Positions 10,250 through 22,486 of a stretch of DNA of 64,000 bases are shown piece by piece. The notes under the pieces are model-generated. The model searched no databases. It saw only the letters and a list, made by a program, of their open reading frames with translations, and was not told where the DNA came from. Numbering within the stretch: position 1 is the first letter of the stretch; each line of letters opens with the position of its first letter. Source of the stretch: Purpureocillium takamizusanense (Eukaryota; Ascomycota; Sordariomycetes; Hypocreales; Ophiocordycipitaceae); NCBI RefSeq assembly GCF_022605165.1, contig NC_063071.1, positions 2,046,001-2,110,000 on the forward strand, written 5' to 3'. The translations under genes were made by a program, and so were the position numbers.

Positions 10250-12412
10250 CGGCAAGGTCAGCAAAGGCAGTTATGTCGATGTCATTGGCATCGTGGCTGA
10301 ATTTCGGGCACCGATTCAAACAAGGGGCAAAGGTACAGTCTTTGGTAGTTGTCAGCCTCCATCAGCGCAACTGCTAAACATGCCCCAGATTGGAAGTGCC
10401 AGATCCGGTTCTACGACCAGACAGTTGAAGACGAGTCCGATGTGTCACTGGAGCTGAACGTTTTCCGGCCTCAGGCTGAGATGCCAGAGGTTGGGTACGG
10501 AGATGTTATGGTCATCTCTCGGGCCAAGGTAGTCGCTCGTGTTGACCTTGCGTTCATCCCGTACACTGGTTAATCAAGGCGAGGCAGGTCCAAGCATTTC
10601 AATCTGCCAACGTTTCACTAATCACCAGTGTGCCGACACGCCTTCGCGTCTACGAGGCTGCGAAAATCCCCAAGCCTCCACGGGATCCAACGCCTGCCTT
10701 GAGACCATTTGCCAAGCCGGGCACAGCGCCATCGACTGGCGAAAGGGCGTTCGTCTCACTTTTGTACCATTTGATTAATAAGGAACGCTTGCCCGCCCCT
10801 TCGGAGTATGAGGTCATGAAAGTGCAATCTATCAACATCAAGGACAAGTATCATACACTCCAGGACGTCCGACAAGGCATGTACACGGAAACCATTGTGG
10901 AAGTCGTTCGCGAGCCCTATTGGCTAGGCGACAAATATACTCTCTGGGTTTCCGATTACACAGAGAACAGTGCTTTCTTCGAGCATTCGTTTGGGAGAGG
11001 GAAGTCACATCAAGGGCAAGTCGGCGATCCATTCGGTCTTTTGCCTCAAAACAAGGAGGAACACGATTGGGCTGGTCCATTTGGACAACGAAGCATGCAA
11101 GTGACTTGTTTCTTTCCACATGCGAACGTGATTCGCGACCATCCGGTTTCCAAGGGGTCATGGATTAGGATGCGCAATTTACACATCAAGTTTGGCCACA
11201 ACAATGCCAACCTCGAGGGCTTTCTTCACGAAGACAAACGATACCCAGAAAGGATAAACCTCTCTCCGGTGGACTTGAACGATCGCGAGAACCTCAGCCA
11301 AGAGCTCAAAGACACCATCCGTCGCAGGAAGGAATACGAGAAGGCGTACAAGAGCGAGCGCAAAGAGCTCAACGAAACGATTGAGAAGAAGCGCAAGCAG
11401 CTTGGTGAAGCAGCCGCGGCTGGTGCGAAACGTAGGGCCGAAATTGGTCTCGAATCTGCGCCCTCGACGAAACGTAACCGCAAGGAAAGGCGTGCACACC
11501 TTCAAAAGTCGGCTGCGGCAGATCTTCAACCTGGCGCAACACGGGCCAAGGAGTCAGTGCCCGACGGCCAGGCGGCAGATACAAGCGACCCGCCACCCAA
11601 TGTGCCAGATTTGAATCCTCAAAGTACGTTCGTCTGTCTCTTCTTTAATCCGCAATACTAACAAAGCAGTTCAATGCGAGAACCACCAGCGACGAACGAG
11701 TATAGTTGCGGAGATGCTCGCGCCACAGTATAGTGAGTTTGACATTGACGGCGAAAGTGTCGTTCTCATGGTCCCGTTCTCAAACCGCAATTACCGCACC
11801 AACGTCAGAGTGGTCGATTTTAGGCCCTCGGATCTGCGTGACTTTTGCTATCCCAAGAAGGCGGATTCTCCCTATGACTGCCTATCGGACGATTCTGGTG
11901 ATGAGGACGGGGACTCCGACACTGGTGCGGACAGTGGTAATGAGAACACGATGGAGAACTTCACGGCCGTGAATCGCTGGGAGTGGAAGTTTTCGCTAGA
12001 GTTGGAAGACGCCGCTGTGCATCCTGGGAAGCAGAAAGAGCGGTTCTGGGTCACAGTGGACAACCTGGCCGCCCAGTGCCTCGTCAATCTGGATGCGTCC
12101 AACCTCCGACACGACCGCAAGAATCTTGAAGCCCTTCGGCAGCAGCTGTTCATCCTCTGGGGTGATTTGGAAGAGCACAAGAGTCGGGATGCAGAAAAGG
12201 CCGCGGCTGGACACGAAAAGCCCCCGGACGACAGCGACGATGAGACCTCCTCCGGACTGGCGGCCAAGGTGTCGAACCGTCCGTTCCAGTGCTGCGTCCG
12301 AGAGTATGGAATCAAGGTGCCAGAGTCTGATCCCGCAAAGGCTAATGCCGGTGAGTCGAAGCGGTGGGAGCGAATGTACAAGCTGTTTGGCACCAAGATA
12401 TCTGGGTCGTGA
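10188..12412 (+). CDS. POT1: Protection of telomeres protein POT1 (telomeric ssDNA-binding OB-fold protein)
   Basis: Exons: 10188-10332, 10389-10528, 10588-11623, 11670-12412. Introns are 56, 59 and 46 bp; the last carries an exact TACTAAC branch site at 11656-11662 just before its acceptor. The product is 687 aa. The N-terminal OB fold (about 10-150) has the POT1-type pattern: a conserved TTVRDILDGKV start, IQTRGKDWKCQIRFYDQ spanning the first splice junction, and GDVMVISRAKVQAFQ spanning the second. A second OB-like region follows (about 160-330). Residues 336-410 form a strongly basic, probably helical linker with a KRNRKERR nuclear-signal-like stretch. The C-terminal part (about 440-687) would bind a TPP1/Tpz1-type partner. 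The family binds the G-rich 3' telomeric overhang and controls telomerase access. POT1 converges on SCC3. Confidence 0.9.
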
Positions 12413-12992
12413 CGCACCTCATACGCCCTCGCATGTCTCCAGTCATTTTTACTTGCTAGCTAGCGATAGATGACGATGACGCCTTATATACCCCCAACTT
12501 GAGCTTTATTTGGGCCTTCAACTCTATCCGGGGTGCTCAAATGGACAAGGTCGGTCGCACGAAGCTCGGAATGACTTGATTGATCAATAAGATGTACAGT
12601 GCAAAAGCAAACGCCAGGCCAGCATAGAGGGGCCGCCCCAAGGCCCCTCCATCCATCTCATTCCTCGACATCCATGTAGTCAAATAATCTTTTTTCATAC
12701 ACTGAGCCAGGGCAAACGAGAGAAACAACAAACGGGGGGGGGGGGTTCATTGGACACAAGCCTAAACCGCAAGACCAGGAATCAAAGCGCGCGCGGAAGA
12801 CAAGAAGGAAAGGGAATACATCAGTAGCGGACCGCTCCTCTTCTTCGTCATCGTCCTTTTCAAGCCAGCCCAGCCCAGCCCAGCCTAGCGTAGATGGGTT
12901 ACCACCGGTCATTGATGACGGCAACCGAATCAAAATCACTTCGGACGATCAAAAACCGTGAACACTTTCAACAATACAAAAGGACCGCAAAC
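12413..12992. other. Convergent intergenic region POT1/SCC3, 580 bp
   Basis: 3' flanks of POT1 and SCC3. It contains a run of 12 G at about 12734-12745 and a short CAGCC tandem repeat near 12865-12890. No gene seen. Confidence 0.5.
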
Positions 12993-15900
12993 TCAGTCCC
13001 CAAGGACATCGTCGTCATCCATGTCATTAGCGGGCCGTGCCGTCAAGTCCTCGTCGTCGTCGTCATCCTCGATGGGGTCGTCGTCGAGGAGCTCGCGCCT
13101 CCGCAGGTCCTCGTGCGTCCCTTCTTCAGGCTCCGCGTCCTCAAAGATGTTGTCAATGTCGTCGTCGTCGTCATCGTCGACAATCTCGTCGCTGATGGGG
13201 CGCTGCGGCGGGTGCTGCGTCGATGTGAGCTTGGCGGCGGGCTTCTTGGTGCGGCGGGCCATCCTCTCCTCGTCGAGGTAGGCCACCACCTCCTTGAAGT
13301 TGTTGCCCAGCTTGAACTGGTTGCGGAGGATGCGGCGGCGCAGCTTGCTGGCCTGGGAGCCGCGGTCGTCGATGAGCTTGGCCGTGAGGGCGAGGACGTA
13401 CTTGGCGGCGAGCTCGCAGAGGGCCTTCTCGGCCCGCAGCTCGGCGGCGTGGCGCTCCTCCTTGGTCAGGCTCTCGTCCTCGTCCTCGTCTTCCTCCTCC
13501 TCGTCCGTCATCGGGTCCTCGTCTTCAGCCGGCTCGTTGAGCGTCTTGTCCTTCTTGGCCTTCTTGGCGTACTGCTTCTCGGCGCCGTCAAAGATGGAGA
13601 TGAGCTCCGGCACCAGACCGGGCTCGATCTCGGCGACCAGGAAGCCGAGTTTTCGCCCAACCTCGGGGCGGGCGGCCGAACCCTTAACGAGGCGTCGGAT
13701 GACGGCAAAGGTGAGGTGGAGGTCGCACAGGCTCCCGGTGGCGAAGAGGCGCAGCTGATCGATGGCGGCGCGAGACGAGAATGTCTCAATCAGGTGCCTC
13801 CTGTATGACTGGTACAGCATCGACAGGGTATCAAGGTCGGCGTCGGCGATGGTCGTGCCGGCCGTCAGAATCTCAGACAGGCTCCGCGTCTTCCACATGA
13901 AATAGAACTGGCAGGCCCTGATGGCATAGGTGACGACCTCGTCCTCAAGATCGTCAATCTCATCTTCTTGCGGTTCGTACTTTCCGCGGTGCACAATGTT
14001 GGACAGCAGCTCAATGGCTGGGGCACTTGAATCCGCAGATTTTGACCCGGCCTCGAGGGCATCGACACAGTCGGATATGCTAGCCAGCTTGCTAATCTTG
14101 AGCAAAACAGTCGCCAGCTCACGAAGCGGCGCCGCTCCCAGGTTGCCGCGCACAGAGAGCTCGCAGGTTTTGTCAAAGTTGCGCAGAACATTGATGACGT
14201 TCTCCCACAGCACGGACAATTTGCTGTCCGTCACCTCTTCGAGCTCCTCATACTGTCGGGCGTGCAGCAGAGCAGACGCTGCCTCGGACAGGACCCGCTT
14301 GTCGTCGTGCCTGTTGAACTGCGTGCTGATTTCATCGAGGAGCTTCTCGTACTTGGACGCGTCTTGCCGCAGCTGCTGAAAGACGTCAAGGTTGAGGAAG
14401 TGCTCCAGTCGGAGGACGATGGCCGCCGTTTCAGCGTCGGCGCCAAACTTGTTGAGGAGCTTAGGAATGGTGCTTGTCAGCTCAAGCGCGACTTCTTCCT
14501 GGGCCTCGGCTGCTTCAGAGCGGTGGCCCTTGCGCCTGTTCCTGTCATGCTCGCCGGTCTGCACCAGGCTCAGCTTTATGGCCGAGCTGAGCACGTCCAG
14601 GAGAATCGATTCTTCTGCAGGCGTCGGAGCGACGGCCTTCTTAAACGTCGCCTCCGCCGACGTAGCTTTGGACTTGGATCTGGACTTGGACTTGGTACTT
14701 GTCGAGTGATCGTAGAGCAGGTAGCCCGCCAAAATCTCCCAAGATTTGACCTCTGTAAGCTTCTCGTAAAGGACCTGAGCGGCAAGTGATATCCGGGTGT
14801 CAGGAACGGTCGACTCGAGGAGGTCAGCTGCATCAAGCTCCGCCTGAGCGCCATTTTGCTGAGATTCCTCGATTTGTGCGTCGTAGATCGCCAGCGTCTC
14901 GGCAAGGCACTTGATGTTAACCCATTCCTTGCGCGGCGACTCGTAGTCGTCCTCGTCTGCATCGTTGAGCTCGTTTAAAGCCTCCTCTCCGCCAATCTCG
15001 GCCAGCTTTCCGTCATGAACGTCCTTGATGCAGGCTACGAAGAAGCCAACGACAGCCTTGCGGATCCGCAGCTCGGTATCGAAGATGAGCTTGCCAATAG
15101 CGTCAATTTCCTTGGGCTCCAAGAGGGCGGCCGCGCGGAGGGTGTCGATGACGGAGATGGCCGACACTCTGACCGAGACCTCCGAGTCGAGGGTGGCTAT
15201 CTCGATCAGTCTCGGGCGGAATCTGTCAATGAAGTGGCCCAGTTTCTTGGCGTCCCGCCTGAAGACCCGGAGAAGCTGTCTCAGAACCTCCTGGCGAGTC
15301 GCCCCGTTGGTGTCTGACAGCATCCATCCCAGATAGCGGAGGTAACCCGGCTCCATGAAGACCGTCGGCAGGTCCCAGATCCACGAGCCCAGGCCTTCGA
15401 CACACTCGGCGCGAATCTTGGGATCCACGTCTCGGTACCGATGGACAAAGACTGTGTCGAAGAAGGACTGGATCGCTTCACTGCAAGACTTGCGGTAGCC
15501 ATTGGCCTGGTCCAGGTTGCGCTGAATCTCGGCAGCCTTGGTCTTGTTCTTGCCCTTCTTCGCAGCCAAGACGGCCTGTCCACTGTTTGCTATTCTGCGG
15601 TCGAGCATACCTCCGACCTCGACAAGGCCAGACTGCACGGCGAGGGCGATGGTGGTAGCTGTGTGGCGGAAAGGGCGCAGCGACGACGATGACATGCTGG
15701 CGAGCCATGCATGTAGGTTGTCCATCAGCTCGGGATCTTTGTAGAGAACCTCGGTCTCGTGAAGTAGGACGACAAGCGACTGGAAGAAGCCGACGAGCAG
15801 GTCTCTGAAGGATCTCGTGCTCTTGGCCCTAGAGATCAACGGGTACTCTGTGATTTGTTGCTGAGACACGTCAGCCAGATACACCTACATTCGGCGGCGA

Positions 15901-16612
15901 CCTCAACATACCTCCTGATAGGTACTCTGGAGGTCGACCAGTCTGTTGGGGATGTTGTCCGGGTCGCGAATATCATCTGGTGTGACCTCGAGATCGCAGC
16001 CGGAGCATTGCAGGACGCAGTTGATGAGGTCGCTCATAGCGACCGCGTCATCAGCTCTGTATTTCTCCAACCACTGCTGGGCAACGGTACTCGACGAGTC
16101 GCCGGAGCCGAAAATCTCGGCTGCAGGATTGGATCAGCAGTGATTCAATTGTCAGGCGCAGCAGGGAGAGATTCCGCGGAGGGCAGGGTCGCTGGCAGGT
16201 GGGGGGCAGACTGACCAAAGATGCCGGTCCCCTTCTCCCCGGCGTCGATGCGGACGGCCTTCTTGGGTCTGCTAGGGATACGTGCGAGGTGTCCTGTCTC
16301 CGCAGGGGTCGTGCCGTTGATCTTTGGCTTCTTGGAAGATGGTTTCTTGGGACGGCTGGCCTTGTTGCGCGACCGCGGCGCGGGGTGGTCGCCGTCGCTG
16401 GCGGCGGCGGCGTCGTCGTCGCTCATCTCATCGTCGTCTTCGACATTTTCTTCATCGTCGACATCATCTCCATCCTGGTCGCCGCGCTTGCGCTTCGACG
16501 CGGCGGATGCGGCGGGCTCGGGCGCGAACTTGGCGGGCGCCCGCACGACGCGTCCGGATCTGCGACGCGACGTCGAGTCGGCTTCGGGCGATGCGCTGGC
16601 GCTGTTGTCCAT
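12993..16612 (-). CDS. SCC3: Cohesin subunit SCC3/STAG (Psc3)
   Basis: Exons (minus): 16612-16216, 16120-15912 and 15860-12993. Introns are 95 bp (GTCAGT donor) and 51 bp (GTATGT donor). The product is 1157 aa. The N-terminus is Ser/Arg- and Asp-rich with nuclear-signal-like basic clusters (RRRSGRVVR, PKKPSSKKPK). The STAG domain starts about residue 150, with VAQQWLEKY before it and FRDLLVGFFQSLV in it, followed by the stromalin conserved domain (FFDTVFVHRYRDVDPKIRAECVEGLGSW) and HEAT-like helices. The last 65 residues are highly acidic (runs of Asp). SCC3 binds the Scc1 kleisin and loads and stabilises cohesin rings on chromosomes. The start at 16612 is the first ATG, giving MDNSASASPE. Exon 1 joins exon 2 as TGIF-AEIFGSGDSS, which fits the family. 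Confidence 0.95.
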
Positions 16613-17458
16613 GGCGTGCGTGTGCGAGTGCGTGTGCGTGTATCGCGGGAGCAGACGGCGTGGTTCACGCGGGCGGCATCTGCGAATGCGCTCAGGTCGT
16701 GCGGCGCGTCGTCGTCGGGGCGGCGGGCGTGCAGGAGGTTGAGTCGCGATGAATCGTATTGATTCGGATTGGGACGTTTCTGGGGCACGAGGAGACCACC
16801 AGACGTTGCCGCACAAGCCCAGGCGCGCGTTATTCCAGGTCGGCTTTAGTGGAGGCGGGCGGCGTTTGGAGGGCCGTCGCTGGCTGGCCGGGGGCTGTAA
16901 ACACGCCTGGGGGCGCTGTAATGGCGGCCGCCCAGGGGACCACACCGCAGCATCGTAGGTGTGGCTTCCGCGGGGGCTTGCCCACCAACGAGTGGGCAGC
17001 CCCAAACAGGAGGGGGGGCCCTTCGTGGGCGGCGGATGGCTGCGCTCTGTCGGCGAAAATTCGGGACGTGCGGCCAATGGCCATCCATCAGCCCAGGGAA
17101 TTGTGGCGCCACGTCCGCCCCCCGATTCCCCCTGGCTGACTGGCGTCTGGGCCCGTCAGTCTGCCGCCCACATCAACGCCCACTACAAATGACCATTCGG
17201 CCAAAGCACACGACCGCGGCGGCTAAGATGACCGTCCGCAGACATGGATAGATGCATGTTACACGACAGACGGCTGGGTCCACCACCATCCGCTCCCCTC
17301 ATCCAGACGAAAGGCGGCCGCAGGTGACGGGGCGGTCGAACTGCGCGGGGTCGAGCAGCTCTTGCTCATCAAGCATGCTCTGACAAGGCCACTCGCAAAG
17401 GACTCCATCGTAGTCCTTAGGTCAGACTCCAGAGATAGTCAACCCGACATCGCACGCC
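16613..17458. promoter_or_regulatory. Divergent promoter region, SCC3 / UreD, 846 bp
   Basis: This sequence sits between the SCC3 and UreD start codons and must hold both promoters. It is GC-rich, with a GTGCGAGTGCGTG-type repeat just upstream of SCC3. No further gene seen. Confidence 0.55.
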
Positions 17459-18460
17459 ATGGTCCAGGTATGGAGTCACCCGTTCCCGAAGACGTCGGCG
17501 GCCCCCGGGGACGGCAAGATTGTCGCGAAACTGCTGCCCGGCGGAGGCAACGGACTGGAGGCCATAGCCTACCAGTACCCGCTGAAGCTCATCTCCCCGA
17601 CGTCTGCCACCGGCGGCCAGAAGAGTGTGGTCGTCTTTCTCTTATCATACGGCGGCGGCCTTGTCGGCGGCGACTCTGTCAACCTACGCATTGAGATTCG
17701 CCGCGGGGCGCAACTCAGTCTCGTCACCCAGGGCCACACCAAGATCTTCAAGTCGCCCTCGCCAGACGTTGTCACCAGCCAGGCCATGACAGTCACCATG
17801 GAGCAGGACTCGGCGCTCTGTCTGCTTCCTGATCCCGTCCAACCATTCGAGGAGAGCGTGTACACCCAGACGCAAATCTTCAAGCTGGCCAGCCGATGCT
17901 CACTATGTCTCCTGGATTGGGTCACGGCAGGCCGCACGGCTCGTGGCGAGAACTGGAGCTTCGTCAACTGGAGGGGTCGCAACGAGGTATGGCTGACTGG
18001 GACCGATCGATCCCGGGACCGCTTGCTCGTTCGGGACTCGGTGATTCTTTCGCGACAAGGCAGCACAGCGGTCGGCCTTCCATTGAGAGACACCATGCAC
18101 AAGATGTTCGTGTTCGGGACTCTAATACTCCGGGGAACCATGCTCCAGCCAGTGGGCAAGTTCTTCCTGGCTGAGTTCGACGCCCTGCCCCGCCTAGGCG
18201 CTCGTGACTTTCGAACCAAGGAGGCGCGAGAAGAGGAGAGCAAGAACATGTCCAACTTTGAACTGTGGCGCTCTGAGCGGATCGAGCGAGAGAAAGCCCA
18301 AGGAGTTTTGTGGTCTGCGGCGCACGTCAGGGGCTGTGTCATTGTCAAATTCGGGGCGCCAGATGTCGAGGCGGGTAAGGAGTGGCTTGGGGGTATGCTA
18401 ATGAAGGAAGGTACGGTGGAAGCGCGGTTTGGCGAGGAGGCGCTCATGTGTGTGAGGTAG
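17459..18460 (+). CDS. ureD: Urease accessory protein UreD
   Basis: A single exon encoding 333 aa, close to the usual fungal UreD length. Conserved stretches include PLKLISP near residue 40, the glycine-rich LLSYGGGLVGGDSVNLRIEI segment (about 61-80), LVTQGHTKIFK, LCLLPDPVQPFEESVYTQ and the WVTAGRTARGE motif. UreD acts with UreF and UreG in the cytosol to assemble the nickel centre of urease, which hydrolyses urea to ammonia and carbon dioxide. No other urease gene is in the window; in fungi these genes are typically dispersed. The start at 17459 fits homologues (MVQVWSHPF). It is followed in the same orientation by RPC4 after 494 bp. Confidence 0.93.
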   Translation: MVQVWSHPFPKTSAAPGDGKIVAKLLPGGGNGLEAIAYQYPLKLISPTSATGGQKSVVVFLLSYGGGLVGGDSVNLRIEIRRGAQLSLVTQGHTKIFKSPSPDVVTSQAMTVTMEQDSALCLLPDPVQPFEESVYTQTQIFKLASRCSLCLLDWVTAGRTARGENWSFVNWRGRNEVWLTGTDRSRDRLLVRDSVILSRQGSTAVGLPLRDTMHKMFVFGTLILRGTMLQPVGKFFLAEFDALPRLGARDFRTKEAREEESKNMSNFELWRSERIEREKAQGVLWSAAHVRGCVIVKFGAPDVEAGKEWLGGMLMKEGTVEARFGEEALMCVR

Positions 18461-18954
18461 TGGATGTGATCTTGGCGAAGTAATTTCAGCGTTGATAGTA
18501 TACCCAAATTTGCAATACTGGGCATGGTGACATCAATGTCCCAAACCCGGAGACGTGAGGCGTATCGCGACATCGGCCAACTTCGCAACAGCAACAGCAG
18601 TAGTCTGGGAAGTCAGTGTCATAAAACCACAACAGGTGTGTTTACTGCTAAACAACAAGAACCAGAAGTTTCTTTAGCATGCATCAGTCGAGGCACTGCA
18701 CACTAGCTGACTGGTCTATCGAAGCGTCTCTGTCCACAGCACATACAAGCATGGGCTTGACCTGTCGTGGGCGGCTGGCGGTGGGCCGCTAAAAACGGCA
18801 GAATTTCGTCCCCCACCAACGCGCCCCTCCACCGCCCAATTTTTTGGAGCTTCGCTTCCCTCTACAAACAAAAGCGAATGCGTCACGACAAGATCCCATT
18901 GCGATACCCGGCGAAATTCGATGATTTCCCATTCATTATAGCCTGACAGAAAAC
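18461..18954. promoter_or_regulatory. Intergenic region UreD to RPC4, 494 bp
   Basis: It holds the 3' UTR of UreD and the promoter of the RNA polymerase III gene. I see no additional gene or clear motif. Confidence 0.45.
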
Positions 18955-20605
18955 ATGGTTCGCGGACGGGCAACGGCAAGGGGGGGCCGCAGAGGCGCCG
19001 CCGCCGCCGGAGTCACCAGATCTTCCACCACCGACACAACAGACACAGCTTCAGCCTCAGCGGGCGAGGCGACACCGGCAGGCTCGGACGCCGGCGCCGG
19101 CCCAAGCACAGTGCGTCGCGGCACAACCCGGGCGACACGAGCCGCCTCAACAGGAAGATTCAAGCCGAAGGCGGTGCGAAGAGATGAGGCCGAGCGAGAC
19201 TCCCTAGCACGACAGGAGGAGCAAAAGGCGACGGAGAGAGCAGCAGCAGAGCGACGAGCGCAAGGGCGCTCAAGATTCCGCAGCAAACGGAGTCGCGGAG
19301 ATGCAATGGGCAGCAGAGGCGGTCGTGGGATTACCACGGCGAGCGGGCCGTTTGGAGGAGGCATTGGAGGCTGTAAGTCGACGGCCCTCGTGATGGTTGG
19401 GCTGGACGCTGACATTGCAAACAGCATCGGGACGAGCCGGTGGCTGGTTCGGAGGAGGCGGCGCGGGGAGCGGACCTGGCGGCGGCTTCCACGGTGCCGG
19501 AGGCAGGTCGGGCAAATCCGAGGGCAAAGGCTTCGCCGAGGCTGATGGATCACGAATGCGCGAGGCGAGAATCAACGCCGACAAACTACACGTCATGGCT
19601 CCGGAGGAGGAGCTCGACAGCGAAGACGAGGCCATGATGGCGGCGCTCAGCGGTCGGGCGCCAAGCGCCATGCCCATGGGCATTTACAGAAGGGAACACA
19701 AGGAGACGGGGATCGTCGTCGCCACCACAGCAGAGCTCGAGGCGGCCGAAAACGCAACGGGGGAGGAAGAGAGCCTCTGGGTCGACGGCGACGGCTCCCT
19801 GCCGCTGGAACAGCAGCCAGAGGAGGAGGGCGTCTGGGATCCCAGGCTGGAGGAGAAGGTCGCCATCAAGAAGGAGCCCGACACCGAGGACCCCATGGAC
19901 ATTGACCCTACGCTAACATCTCCGAAACAAGAGAGGGAGCCTATACCGGTCGCAAAACCCAAGAAGGAGATACCCCAAGATCCCGAGGAAAAGATTATCC
20001 AAGCCGACATGCATCTGCTCGCCAGCGAGCTGGGGGCCATCACCGTGACCGAAGAGGATGGGGCAACCAAGTCGGAAGGCCCGTCGAACAAGGACGGCCG
20101 CATGTACTTGTTCCAGTTCCCGCCGTTAATACCGCCGCTCAAGCAAGTGGCGGCGCCGCGACCAAAGGTCAAGCAGGAAGATACAGCGTTCGACATGGCG
20201 GGCGCGCCGGCGGCGTCCGTGGACCTCACCCAAGACGACAGCCGGCGTGCCACTGCCGGTGGGGACGACGACGACGAAGATGAAGACGACGACGAGACGG
20301 GCGGGTTCAGGTCACAGTTGCTGTCACAAGGCGGCATGATAGGCAGGCTCAACGTGCGCAAGTCGGGCAAGGTGGAGCTCGACTGGGGCGGGACGACGCT
20401 GGAGCTGAGCCCGGCGGCGGGCATGAACTTTGTGACGACGGCCGTCATCATGGAGGAGAACGACGAGAAGCCGCAGCACGGGGTCATCGGCGGCGACAGC
20501 ATCGGCATGGGCAAGATCATGGGACGCTTCGTCCTGTCGCCGATGTGGAACGACGAGGAGGAGTGGAACGTCGCGGCCGAGGATCTGGCCGTCCCTGAGT
20601 CATAG
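18955..20605 (+). CDS. RPC53: RNA polymerase III subunit RPC4 (Rpc53)
   Basis: Exons: 18955-19372 and 19425-20605; the 52-bp intron has a GTAAGT donor. The product is 532 aa. The N-terminus is Arg/Gly/Ala-rich with the conserved STGRFKPKAVRR segment near residue 70. A glycine-rich region spans the splice junction (GGIGG-SSGRAGGWFGGGG). The middle is acidic and lysine-containing with repeated KKEP/KQE motifs, possible SUMO sites. The C-terminal RPC4 domain (about 430-532) reads GRLNVRKSGKVELDWGG, then a GDSIGMGKIMGRFVLSP motif. Rpc53 pairs with Rpc37 on Pol III, acting in promoter opening and termination at tRNA, 5S and other small RNA genes. A run of Asp/Glu (about 440 bp upstream of the stop, GGDDDDEDEDDDE) is typical of the family. 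Confidence 0.92.
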
Positions 20606-20911
20606 CACTGGCGATGCCGCTACCACCTCGAAACATTATGCAGGTACGCGGTGCGAATGAATATACAGGGCTACGTGCCGTAACGCGAGCAAAGGCGCCG
20701 CCGGCACATGGCCGTCGTCTCATCTGCTGGAGGCCCCTCGCTAGTTGGAGTGGTGGTCTCAGGTGTGCCGTCCAGGTCCTTTGCTTCGTTGTTTGTTTGG
20801 GCTCTCCCTGCCGTGTGATGGTGGGAACGGTGTCCTGTGAGAGCCTTTCATCATCCCGGCTGTCGGGACCCAAGGCCGTCGACGTACTCGCGTCCGAAGC
20901 CCACCATCCGT

Positions 20912-20928
20912 CCCCCCCCCCCCCCCCC
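20912..20928 (+). repeat. Poly-C tract, 17 bases
   Basis: A run of 17 C downstream of RPC4, one of several C/G homopolymers in the gene-poor part of the window (others near 12734, 34453, 34870, 49885 and 51601). Confidence 0.9.
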
Positions 20929-21636
20929 AAAAGGCGGGAGGGCCAACCGGGTTGTTTCAGGTACAGTGGTGTACCAGTATATTTTGCTCTCAACTCCCAA
21001 AAAAAAAAGGGCTCACATCACTCGCGAAGAAAAGAAAAACGAGGCCCACGGATTGATTTGCTTTCCTCGTGGACCTGTGTAGCTTATTCCAAGTCTTTAC
21101 TTGCTGCGCCCGTGGCAAGTTTATTACTCACGAAGCACCACCACCATGGATGAGAAGGAGAGGTTGGTGTAAGTGCGTGTCGTGTGCCATCTGGCATCTG
21201 GGAGAAGAAGAACCCTGCTTTTGCATATCCATCGTCACGGGATCCTTGATTTCGGCGGCTGTTGCTTTGCGCGCAGCAGCATCAGCAGCAAATCAGCGGC
21301 CCTGACGATACACAAATACATAATATTACCATACAGACGGACAGGTAGGTAGGTTAGTAGGGCCTAGTAGAACCAGGAACAAGGTCAGGTCAGCGTGCGT
21401 TATTAGCCCAACAAGACGGCGGACCTTGCAGCAGCACGTCCATGGCATACTTCGTACATGTAGTAAATACATTCACACGGTACTCATGTCCCCCAGGCCG
21501 CTGCGCCGCGGAGTTGCTGCCGCTTCCATCATTAGATAGAGTCCAGCAAAAGAGGTTCGCCGGCGCATTCTAACGTGGTCCCCCTTGCATATCCTCGCTC
21601 GCTCGCTCGGTCGACCCAGCGCGCTGAGATTCATGT

Positions 21637-21671
21637 ATGCCATGCCATGCCATGCCATGCCGTGCCGTGCC
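21637..21671 (+). repeat. Pentanucleotide microsatellite (CATGC / CGTGC)
   Basis: About seven imperfect copies of a 5-bp unit, CATGC turning into CGTGC. Confidence 0.85.
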
Positions 21672-22437
21672 ACAAACGTACCTACCACGGACTGTACCTT
21701 GCTCTGTTGGCGTGCCTTCAAGTAACTACCTGCCTGCCTGCTTGCCCTCTTACCCGGGCCACCCATCCCTTGCCGCTGACGAGCTTCCCACTAGGGCTGA
21801 GTCGAGACAGGGGGGAGGTAGACACGAAATATGTAGCTTTGTATGTACGGTATAGTGGTTGACAAAGAAGAAGGAGGGGTAAGGTAAACCTCGACGGCCT
21901 TTGTGGAATCACCAGAACAAAGGATGGCCTCCTCCTCTTACATCTTCCGCTTCCCCTCTCCTCCCCTCCCCTTCCATTCCATTCTTCTCTCACTACGCAT
22001 TCTCACCCGCTCACTCACGCGTAAAGAGTTTACATATTCGCTGGTCTGCCCTCCCCCCCTTCCAACAAAGGATTAGTTACACCACTTCATACCAGATTTA
22101 CAAACGGAGGGGAGGCCAGAACTATAGGACGCGTGTCCCGTCCTCCCCCTCCTCCTCCTCCTCCTCCAGAACACAAAGCCGGCTGCGCGCGCGCGAGCGG
22201 TCCCGGCACCCGCCACCCGTCGGGATAAACAGTAGTATCTCACCCACCCCCCATCCCCCAGGCAGGTTGACATGACATGCAAGGGCACCAACGTCCACCA
22301 GGTCAGCAATGGGGCGCCGCCTCCGCCCGCCGCCACAGATGACGGTCTCCTCAACCGAACCTTGCTGTTGTTGCTGCCGCCGCCACCGCTTCTGGCTCGC
22401 GCGAACCCCCTCTCACGGCATTACCTTTTCCTGTACG

Positions 22438-22486
22438 TATACATACATACATACATGCACACAGACACACACACACACACGTGTGT
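22438..22486 (+). repeat. ACAT tetranucleotide followed by CA dinucleotide microsatellite
   Basis: Four ACAT units run into ACACAC repeats and end in GTGTGTGG, so the right end can pair with the CA tract. Confidence 0.8.
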
